Positions 1 through 5,172 of a stretch of 8,613 bases of DNA are shown one piece after another. Made by a program: the position numbers and the translations under genes. Each line of letters begins with the position of its first letter. The first letter of the stretch is position 1. The DNA lies in NCBI GenBank assembly GCA_019690055.1, contig JADGGF010000170.1, positions 1 through 8,613 on the forward strand. The letters are read 5' to 3'. This stretch comes from Micromonosporaceae bacterium. GTDB lineage: Bacteria > Actinomycetota > Actinomycetes > Mycobacteriales > Micromonosporaceae. The notes under the pieces were generated by a model. The model was not told where the DNA came from and did not search any database. It worked only from the letters and a program-made list of their open reading frames with translations.

Positions 1-1690
1 CGGCGATCGCGGTGGCGGCGTCGGCGGCCTCAGCGGCCGCGGTGGCCGTGTCGGCGGCGTCCGCCACCTCGACGACCGCCGCGTCGTTGTCCGGCGCGGT
101 GGTGGCCACCGGCGCGACGTCGGCAGTCCGTGGCGCGGGGACCGAGTCCGAGGGCGCGGCGGCCTCAGGCACGAAAGGGCGGGCGACCTCCGAGCTTGCC
201 TCGGCCTGGGCGGTCATGACCTCCACAGTGGACGGTGTCCGCGGGACGTCGTCCGCCCCGGACGACCCGGCCCCGCTCAGGTGGGCGGCCCCGTGCCGGG
301 CCCGGCCGAGCAGCTCGTCGGCTTCCGTGCGGGCCCTGGCCCGAATCTCCTCCGCCTCGGCCCGGGCCGACGCCAGCAGCGACTCGGCGGCGGCGAGCGT
401 GGCGGCGCCGCTCTCCTCGGCCTCCGCGATGATCTGCCCGGCCCGACTGCGCGCGGCGGTGAGGTGCTCGTCGGCCTCGGCCCGGGCCCTGGTCAGCGCC
501 TCCTCGGCCTCCGCGCGGGCCTTGGCCAGCACCTCCTCGGCTTCCGTGCGGGCCTTGGCCAGCATCTCCTCGGCCTCCGTGCGGGCCTTGGACAGCATCT
601 CATCGGCCTGCGCGCGCAGCCCACTCGCGTACGACTCGGCGTCGGCGCGCATCTCCCGCACCGCCGCGCTCGCGGCCGCCTCGGCCTCGGCCAGCTCACG
701 CTCCACAGTGGCGCGTCGCTCCGCGTGTTCCTGCTCGGCCTCGACCCGACGCTTGGTGATCTCGGCCTCCAGCTCGGCCGCTCGAGCCGCGGCCAGCGAC
801 TCGACCTCGCCGAGCCGGGCGGCGACCACGGCCTCCGCCTCGGCGCGCTTGTTCGCCAGCTCCGTCTCGGCGGCCTCCCGCAGGGCGGCCAGCTCCGCCT
901 CGGCGGCCTCGCGCGCGGCCCGGATCTCCGCCTCGACGTTCTCGCGGGCGGTGCGGATCTCGACCTCGGCCGCGCTGCGTCGCTCCTCCAGCTCCTTGGC
1001 GAGCGCGGCCCGGCGCTCGGTCGCCTCGTCCTCGACCTGCTTGCGGACCGCGGCGGCGTGCGCCTCGGTCTCGGCCCGCACCTTGTCGGCGTACGCCTTG
1101 GTCGCGTCACCGACGCGCGTCGATTCCTGCAGGGCGGCCGTGTAGAGAGCGTCCACATCGGACCGTATCCGGTCGGCGTACGCCTTGGCCTCGGCGACCT
1201 CGGCGGCGGCCGCCTCGCGCTGCTTGGCGATGGCGGCCTCTTCCTCCGCGCGCCGGGTGGCGAACTGCTTCTCGAAATTGCTCTCCGCGTCCGCCAGGCG
1301 GGCGTCGAGCTCGGCCTTGGCCCGGGCGAGCTCGGCCTCCCGCTCGGCGAACTCGCGGGCGGCCCGTTCGCGGATCTCGGCCGCCTGTTCCTCGGCCAAG
1401 GCGAGGATCTGCTCCGCCCGCGCGCCCAGGTGACGGTAGCTGACGGCCTCCCCCGGCGCGGTCAGCCCTCGTCGAGCGCTCGCCAGTTCCTGCTGCAGCT
1501 GCTGGATCTGCTGAGTCAGCAGGTTCACCTGGATCGTGAGCTCGTTGCGCTCGCCCACGAGCGCGGCGACCTCGGCCTCGACCTGCTGCACGTAGCGGTC
1601 GACCTGCAGTTTGTCGTAACCGCGTCGCGCGATCTCGAAGGTTGGTTCGGTGGACGCGCCGAAGGGGAACGGCTCAGAGGGGGAAGACAT
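1..1690 (-). CDS. Scy/FilP-like DivIVA-type coiled-coil protein, partial (C-terminus off the left edge)
   Basis: The minus-strand frame is open from the ATG at 1690 to the window edge, giving at least 563 residues without a stop. I chose ATG 1690 (MSSPSEPF) over the in-frame ATG at 1696 because GTGAGG ends 8 nt before 1690 and only 2 nt before 1696. Residues 23-37 (RGYDKLQVDRYVQQV) match the DivIVA-like N-terminal motif. Residues about 88-102 (LGARAEQILALAEEQ) form the second block shared with the neighbouring gene. Residues about 100-465 are almost continuous Ala/Glu/Arg/Lys coiled coil with no membrane segment. They include near-identical 11-residue units (MLAKARTEAEE type) at about 365-408. 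From about 470 the chain becomes an Ala/Pro/Val/Asp-rich, probably disordered tail. Known members scaffold polarisome assembly or form filaments in hyphae. The length and repeats favour a Scy-type role, whereas the N-terminus looks more like FilP as I remember it, so I give no symbol. Confidence 0.85.
   Translation of the reverse strand, partial: MSSPSEPFPFGASTEPTFEIARRGYDKLQVDRYVQQVEAEVAALVGERNELTIQVNLLTQQIQQLQQELASARRGLTAPGEAVSYRHLGARAEQILALAEEQAAEIRERAAREFAEREAELARAKAELDARLADAESNFEKQFATRRAEEEAAIAKQREAAAAEVAEAKAYADRIRSDVDALYTAALQESTRVGDATKAYADKVRAETEAHAAAVRKQVEDEATERRAALAKELEERRSAAEVEIRTARENVEAEIRAAREAAEAELAALREAAETELANKRAEAEAVVAARLGEVESLAAARAAELEAEITKRRVEAEQEHAERRATVERELAEAEAAASAAVREMRADAESYASGLRAQADEMLSKARTEAEEMLAKARTEAEEVLAKARAEAEEALTRARAEADEHLTAARSRAGQIIAEAEESGAATLAAAESLLASARAEAEEIRARARTEADELLGRARHGAAHLSGAGSSGADDVPRTPSTVEVMTAQAEASSEVARPFVPEAAAPSDSVPAPRTADVAPVATTAPDNDAAVVEVADAADTATAAAEAADAATAIA
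466..597 (-). repeat. Four tandem 33-bp coding repeats (11-residue coiled-coil units)
   Basis: Units lie at 466-498, 499-531, 532-564 and 565-597. The middle two differ at only two positions; the 565-597 unit differs at a few; the 466-498 unit is more diverged, and a degenerate unit follows at 598. Read on the coding strand they give MLSKARTEAEE, MLAKARTEAEE, VLAKARAEAEE and ALTRARAEADE. Eleven residues is the hendecad period, close to three helical turns, so units can be added or lost without breaking the coiled coil. The near identity at nucleotide level, unlike the rest of the coil, points to recent tandem duplication. Confidence 0.85.
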
Positions 1691-1738
1691 GCCCATATCC
1701 TCACACGTTTGGACGCAAGACGCGGGCGGGATCACAAC

Positions 1739-1768
1739 ATTCTACGAGGTTGATCCCGGTACTGTCCA
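1739..1768 (-). promoter_or_regulatory. Predicted promoter P1 of the left-hand coiled-coil gene
   Basis: On the minus strand TGGACA (1768-1763) is followed after 18 bp by TAGAAT (1744-1739), close to the vegetative sigma consensus TTGACA/TANNNT. Transcription would start near 1732, giving an untranslated leader of about 42 nt with GTGAGG 8 nt before the ATG at 1690. The call rests on pattern matching alone. Confidence 0.5.
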
Positions 1769-1770
1769 CT

Positions 1771-1790
1771 GTGGTCACATGGGTGACCAC
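1771..1790. promoter_or_regulatory. Perfect inverted repeat next to the P1 -35 box (candidate operator)
   Basis: GTGGTCAC (1771-1778) and GTGACCAC (1783-1790) are perfect 8-bp arms around a 4-bp centre. The element ends 2 bp from the -35 hexamer of P1, the usual place for an activator site or an overlapping repressor site. It lies within a non-coding gap and has no T-run after it on either strand, so it is more likely a dimeric protein's DNA site than a terminator. The TGGTC...GACCA halves vaguely recall GntR-family operators, but I cannot assign a regulator. Confidence 0.45.
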
Positions 1791-1854
1791 TGTTCCGGCT
1801 TCGTCGAACTGTCGGGGTGGTGCTGCTTGTCCGGCTCGTGGCCAAGGAACTGTC

Positions 1855-1883
1855 ATTCTGGGTAAACGAGTCTGGCTTGGCAA
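1855..1883 (-). promoter_or_regulatory. Possible distal promoter P2
   Basis: On the minus strand TTGCCA (1883-1878), a 17-bp spacer and CAGAAT (1860-1855) form a second sigma-70-like candidate, placed after the tandem hairpins and ahead of the palindrome. Its -10 lacks the leading T of TANNNT, so it is weaker than P1. Confidence 0.25.
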
Positions 1884-1901
1884 TGCTTCGGGTGGGCACC
1901 G

Positions 1902-1949
1902 TTCGGCCGGCGCCGAAAAGCCGTACGGCCGGCGAGTGCCGGCCGTACG
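1902..1949 (-). terminator. Tandem hairpins, likely terminator of the 397-residue coiled-coil gene
   Basis: Starting 28 nt past the TAG at 1978, a perfect 12-bp stem (1922-1933 with 1938-1949, 4-nt loop) is followed on the minus strand by CTTTTC. A second stem of 6 bp (1902-1907 with 1912-1917, 4-nt loop) comes immediately after. A very stable GC stem with a short T-run is the normal form of intrinsic terminators in high-GC actinomycetes. Two in a row suggest that stopping transcription here matters, or that read-through into the next gene is adjusted. Confidence 0.6.
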
Positions 1950-1977
1950 TTCAGGCTTGGGACACCAAGGGTGCAGT

Positions 1978-3171
1978 CTAGCCCTGCTGTGGCGACTGCG
2001 GCTGCCCGGGCACGATGCCGGCGAGTCCCGAGAGCATCTGGCCGAGCTGCGCGGTGACGGCGTTCTTCTGCCGGGTGAGCTCCTCCAGCTCGCGCCGGGC
2101 CGCGTTGGTGGTGGCCTCCGCCTCGGCCCGGGCCTCGGTGAGCACCCGGTGGGCCTCGGCCCGCGCGTCGTTGACCGTCTTGTCGGCCAGCGCCTTGGCC
2201 TTCTCGATGGTCTCGGTGGCGGTGCGCTCGGACTCGATGCGACGCGCCTCGGCCCGCTGCTCGATCTCCCGCGCCCGCTCCTCGGCCGCCCGGGCCCGGC
2301 CCTCCGCCTCGCTGACCAGCTTGTTGGTGTTGGCCACGGCGGCGGCGTGCCGCTCGGCCTCCTCGCGCTCGGCCTTCTCCCGACGCTCGGCCAGCTCGAG
2401 CGACAGCGCCTGCAGCTCCTTGTCGCGGCGCTCCTTCGCCTCCGCGTGCAGCTTGGCGGCCTCGGCGCGCTTCTCTTCGGCCTCGCGCGCGGCCTTGGCC
2501 CGCAGCTGGGTGATCTCACGCTCGGCCGTGGCCCGCATGGTGGCGACCTCGCGCTCGATGGTGGCCTTCAGCTCGGCGACCTCGTGAGCGGTGGCGGTGC
2601 GCAGTTGCTTGGTGTCGCGCTCGGCGTCGGAGCGCAGGGTGTCCGCCTCGCGGCGGGCCTGCATGCGTACCTCGGCCGCCTCGCGCTCGGCGATGGAGCG
2701 CATGTTGCTCGCGTCCCGCTCCGCCGACGCCTTCATCGCCGCGGCCTCGGCCCGGGCCTTGTCGGTGATCTCCCGGGCCTCCAGGCGGGCCGCCGAGATG
2801 ATGGCCTCGGAATCGCGCTTGGACTCGCCGCGGTGCTCGTTGGCCTGCTCCTCGGCCAGCCGCAGGATCTGCTCGACGCGGGTGCCCAGCCCCGACAGCG
2901 TGGGCCGACCCTGCTCCTCCAGTTGCTTGGACTGGTCGGCGAGCTTCTGCTGGGCCGCCTGCAGCGCCTGCTCGGCCTGCTTGGCGCGCCGCACGGCGTC
3001 GGCGAGTCGTTGCTCCGCCTCGGCGCGCGCGGCCTCCGACTGGGCCAGGGCCGCGTTGAGGCGTTGGACGAAGTCGTCGACCTGCGGTCGGTCGTAGCCG
3101 CGGAGCACGACCGTGAAGTCAGGCTGGGAGTTGGCGTTCTCGAAGAACGTCATGGAGGACTGCGAGGCCAT
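1978..3171 (-). CDS. Scy/FilP-like DivIVA-type coiled-coil protein (397 aa)
   Basis: The protein is a predicted cytoskeletal or polarity coiled coil of the actinobacterial Scy/FilP family, often labelled cellulose-binding protein. I chose ATG 3171 (MASQSSMTFF) because AAGG lies 9 nt upstream; the in-frame ATG at 3180 touches that AAGG, and ATG 3153 has no visible ribosome site. Residues 24-38 (RGYDRPQVDDFVQRL) are the DivIVA-like motif and 92-112 (LSGLGTRVEQIL...) is the block shared with the paralogue downstream. Residues about 100-370 are uninterrupted Glu/Arg/Ala coiled coil. The end (ELTRQKNAVTAQLGQMLSGLAGI, then a Pro/Gln tail) resembles the FilP C-terminus as I remember it. Its length is also nearer to FilP (about 310 aa) than to Streptomyces Scy (over 1300 aa), although it sits next to mce where scy would be. 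It is preceded by a 282-bp gap and followed by tandem hairpins. Confidence 0.88.
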   Translation of the reverse strand: MASQSSMTFFENANSQPDFTVVLRGYDRPQVDDFVQRLNAALAQSEAARAEAEQRLADAVRRAKQAEQALQAAQQKLADQSKQLEEQGRPTLSGLGTRVEQILRLAEEQANEHRGESKRDSEAIISAARLEAREITDKARAEAAAMKASAERDASNMRSIAEREAAEVRMQARREADTLRSDAERDTKQLRTATAHEVAELKATIEREVATMRATAEREITQLRAKAAREAEEKRAEAAKLHAEAKERRDKELQALSLELAERREKAEREEAERHAAAVANTNKLVSEAEGRARAAEERAREIEQRAEARRIESERTATETIEKAKALADKTVNDARAEAHRVLTEARAEAEATTNAARRELEELTRQKNAVTAQLGQMLSGLAGIVPGQPQSPQQG

Positions 3172-3453
3172 GGCGCACATCCTTGCAGACCACCCCGGCG
3201 GCGTCCAAGGGCGGTCGGTCGACCAATTACCCCAAAAAGGGATCTTGTTGCGGCCGTGGCCGAGACGCGCGCCGGCCGTCGAAGACCTGCAAACCGGCCG
3301 TGTCCGACACTACCCGATGAATCCGGACGACTCTATCGATCGACATTTCGCTTATTCGGCGTTATGCCGGGTGTGCGATCGACCCAACGGTCACGCCGCT
3401 CGTCCGATCACGCCGTCCTCCGTTCGTCGGTCCCGGGACGGGTTTGTCGACGG
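3172..3453. other. Intergenic region between mce and the coiled-coil gene
   Basis: This 282-bp gap has no credible coding frame. It includes a comparatively AT-rich stretch at about 3311-3365, an 11-bp palindrome at 3300-3310, a weak -10 candidate overlapping it, and repeated CCGGCCGT words at about 3272 and 3294. GTCCCGGGAC at 3430-3439, just past the mce stop, is a short palindrome that could be part of a weak terminator, but there is no T-run after it. The gap most likely holds the promoter of the coiled-coil gene and a long untranslated leader. Confidence 0.6.
3299..3312 (-). promoter_or_regulatory. Possible -10 box overlapped by a palindrome, upstream of the 397-aa coiled-coil gene
   Basis: On the minus strand TAGTGT (3312-3307) fits the actinobacterial -10 pattern TANNNT. 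The perfect palindrome GTGTC-C-GACAC (3300-3310) overlaps it and would cover the start site near 3299, a repressor-like position. I see no good -35 hexamer 16-18 bp upstream, so the promoter call is weak. The implied leader is about 128 nt. Confidence 0.25.
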
Positions 3454-3927
3454 CTACGGGTGGGGCTCGGCTGGCTCCACCAGCTCGACCAGCACGCCGC
3501 CCGCGTCCTTGGGGTGGACGAAGTTGATCCGCGACCCGCCCGTCCCCCGGCGCGGTTCCTCGTAGAGCAGACGTACGCCCCGCGCGCGCAGCGCCGCGCA
3601 GGCGGCGTCGATATCGTCGACGGTGTACGCGACCTGCTGCACACCCGGCCCGGAGCGCTCGAGGAAGCGGGCGATCGGCGAATCGGGGGACAGCGGGGCG
3701 AGCAGCTGGACGCACCCACCGTCGGTGCCCGGCCCGACAGCGAGCATCGCCTCCCGGACGCCCTGCTCCTCGTTCGTCTCCACGTGCACGCAGCGCAGGC
3801 CGAACACCCGCTCCCAGAAGGCGATCGCCTCGTCCAGGTCGGCCACGGCGATTCCCACGTGGTCGATGCGCCGCAATCCCACCGCGCCGAGCTCACCCGC
3901 CGAGCCGAGATCAACAGCAGAAGCCAT
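3454..3927 (-). CDS. mce: Methylmalonyl-CoA epimerase
   Basis: This enzyme interconverts (2R)- and (2S)-methylmalonyl-CoA, linking propionyl-CoA carboxylase to the B12-dependent mutase in the cytosol. The 157-residue protein is a vicinal oxygen chelate fold with two beta-alpha-beta-beta-beta modules (about 20-80 and 94-152). Diagnostic segments are DHVGIAV (22-28, metal ligand His23), NEEQGVREAML (52-62), VQLLAP (73-78, ligand Gln74), LLYEEPRRGTGGSRINFVHP (120-139) and VLVELVEP (145-152, ligand Glu148). The third ligand position, usually HH in the GxGxHHIA segment, reads QQ here (97-98); I recall the same variant in mycobacterial epimerases, and Gln can bind metal in this fold. The N-terminus is about 16 residues longer than minimal family members. 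ATG 3927 has no clear ribosome site; AAGACT six nt upstream could be a -10 of a leaderless transcript. The gene is divergent from the thiolase gene. Confidence 0.93.
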   Translation of the reverse strand: MASAVDLGSAGELGAVGLRRIDHVGIAVADLDEAIAFWERVFGLRCVHVETNEEQGVREAMLAVGPGTDGGCVQLLAPLSPDSPIARFLERSGPGVQQVAYTVDDIDAACAALRARGVRLLYEEPRRGTGGSRINFVHPKDAGGVLVELVEPAEPHP

Positions 3928-3981
3928 GGCGCTAGTCTTGCCTAACCAGCGTTCAGGTCTGTAGTCGTCGGGAGGGTGACG
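3928..3981. promoter_or_regulatory. Short divergent promoter region between mce and the thiolase gene
   Basis: Only 54 bp separate the two start codons, so both promoters must overlap or extend into the opposite gene. On the plus strand TTGCCT (3938-3943), 18 bp, then TAGTCG (3962-3967) is a weak candidate, with GGGAGGG at about 3970-3976 as the thiolase ribosome site. On the minus strand AAGACT lies 6 nt from the mce ATG. Neither -10 is canonical; the close packing itself is the stronger evidence for joint control. Confidence 0.4.
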
Positions 3982-5172
3982 ATGACCTCGGTGATCGTTC
4001 ATGGGGCGCGGACCCCGATGGGGCGGCTGTCCGGCAACCTGCGTGACCTTCCGGCGACGAAGCTGGGCAGCATCGCGATCGCGGCGGCCCTGCAGCGCGC
4101 CGGCGTCGCCCCCGACCAGGTGCAGTACGTGATCATGGGCCAGGTCCTGCAGGCCGGCGCCGGTCAGATGCCCGCCCGCCAGGCCGCGGTCGGGGCGGGT
4201 ATTCCCATGACCGTGCCGGCGCTGACCATCAACAAGGTGTGCCTGTCGGGCATCAACGCGATCGCCCTGGCCGACCAGCTCATCCGGGCCGGCGAAGCCG
4301 ACATCGTGGTGGCCGGCGGCATGGAGTCGATGACCAACGCGCCGCACCTGCTGCGCGGGTCCCGCAACGGTTACAAATACGGCGACGTCACGCTGGTCGA
4401 CCACATGGCGTACGACGGGCTCACCGACGCCTGGCTCGAGGTGTCGATGGGCGAGGCGACCGACCAGGGCAACGCGACGCGCGGCATCAGTCGGGAGGAG
4501 CAGGACGCGTTCGGGGCGCGCAGCCACCAGTTGGCCGCCGCCGCGCAGAAGAACGGCGCCCTCGCCGAGGAGATCACGCCGGTGACGATCCCGCAGCGCA
4601 AGGGCGAGCCGCTCGTCATCACCGAGGACGAGGGCGTCCGGCCGGAGACCACGGTCGAGGTGCTGGCCAAGCTGCGCCCCGCGTTCCGCCCGGACGGCAC
4701 GATCACCGCCGGCACCTCGTCGCCGATCTCCGACGGAGCGTGCGCGGTCGTGGTGATGCGCAAGGAGAAGGCCGAGGAGCTGGGGCTGCCCTGGCTCGCC
4801 GAGATCGGCGCCCACGGCAACGTCGCCGGCCCGGACAGCTCGCTGCACAGCCAGCCCTCCCGGGCCATTCAGCACGCGCTCGACAAGCAGGGCCTGACGG
4901 TGAACGACCTGAAGCTGGTCGAGATCAACGAGGCGTTCGCCGCGGTGGTGCTGCAGTCCATCCGTGACCTCGGGCTCAACCCGGACATCGTCAACGTCAA
5001 CGGCGGCGCGATCGCGCTCGGCCATCCGATCGGCATGTCCGGCGCGCGGCTGGTGCTCACGCTCGCGCTCGAGTTGCGCCGGCGCGGCGGCGGGATCGGG
5101 GCGGCGGCGCTGTGCGGCGGGGGCGGTCAGGGCGACGCCCTGATCATCACGGTGCCGTCGACGAACGCATGA
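3982..5172 (+). CDS. Acetyl-CoA acetyltransferase / 3-ketoacyl-CoA thiolase
   Basis: The enzyme makes or cleaves acetoacetyl-CoA or related 3-ketoacyl-CoAs by a ping-pong Claisen reaction. The 396-residue protein has the usual length of a type II thiolase. Catalytic residues are all present: the nucleophile Cys87 in NKVCLSG, Asn316 in NEAFA, His348 in GGAIALGHPIGMSGAR, and Cys378 in CGGGGQGDA; positions 316, 348 and 378 match the numbering of the Zoogloea enzyme. The segment GTSSPISDGA replaces the more common GNASGINDGA, as I recall for other actinobacterial members in this neighbourhood. ATG 3982 is chosen because GGAGG ends 6 nt upstream; GTG 3976 would be directly against it. The stop overlaps the meaB start (ATGA), so the two are an operon. 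Direction (biosynthetic or degradative) and chain-length preference cannot be read from sequence, so no symbol is given. Confidence 0.95.
   Translation: MTSVIVHGARTPMGRLSGNLRDLPATKLGSIAIAAALQRAGVAPDQVQYVIMGQVLQAGAGQMPARQAAVGAGIPMTVPALTINKVCLSGINAIALADQLIRAGEADIVVAGGMESMTNAPHLLRGSRNGYKYGDVTLVDHMAYDGLTDAWLEVSMGEATDQGNATRGISREEQDAFGARSHQLAAAAQKNGALAEEITPVTIPQRKGEPLVITEDEGVRPETTVEVLAKLRPAFRPDGTITAGTSSPISDGACAVVVMRKEKAEELGLPWLAEIGAHGNVAGPDSSLHSQPSRAIQHALDKQGLTVNDLKLVEINEAFAAVVLQSIRDLGLNPDIVNVNGGAIALGHPIGMSGARLVLTLALELRRRGGGIGAAALCGGGGQGDALIITVPSTNA

Larger units (their letters stand above)
1691..1977. other. Intergenic region between the two coiled-coil genes
   Basis: This 287-bp gap is less GC-rich than the flanking genes and I find no credible coding frame in it. 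Reading in the direction of transcription (minus), it carries two consecutive hairpins (1949-1922 and 1917-1902), a distal promoter candidate (1883-1855), a perfect palindrome (1790-1771), a proximal promoter candidate (1768-1739) and a ribosome binding site at about 1703-1698. The arrangement suggests that the downstream coiled-coil gene has its own transcription unit, rather than depending only on read-through. Confidence 0.7.

Noticed and set aside
466..597. A CRISPR array or other non-coding repeat locus
   Set aside because: The units are contiguous without spacers, are multiples of three, and keep the coiled-coil frame open.
12..1753. Long plus-strand open frames of 377 and 490 codons opposite the left coiled-coil gene
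   Set aside because: They are Ala/Ser- and Gly/Leu-rich mirror translations of GAG/GCC-rich coiled-coil codons; no ribosome site or recognisable domain, and the minus frame has clear DivIVA-like motifs.
1642..3945. Plus-strand 767-codon open frame crossing two intergenic gaps and the mce gene
   Set aside because: A high-GC shadow: it spans terminator and promoter regions and has repetitive Leu/Gly/Arg composition, with no family resemblance.
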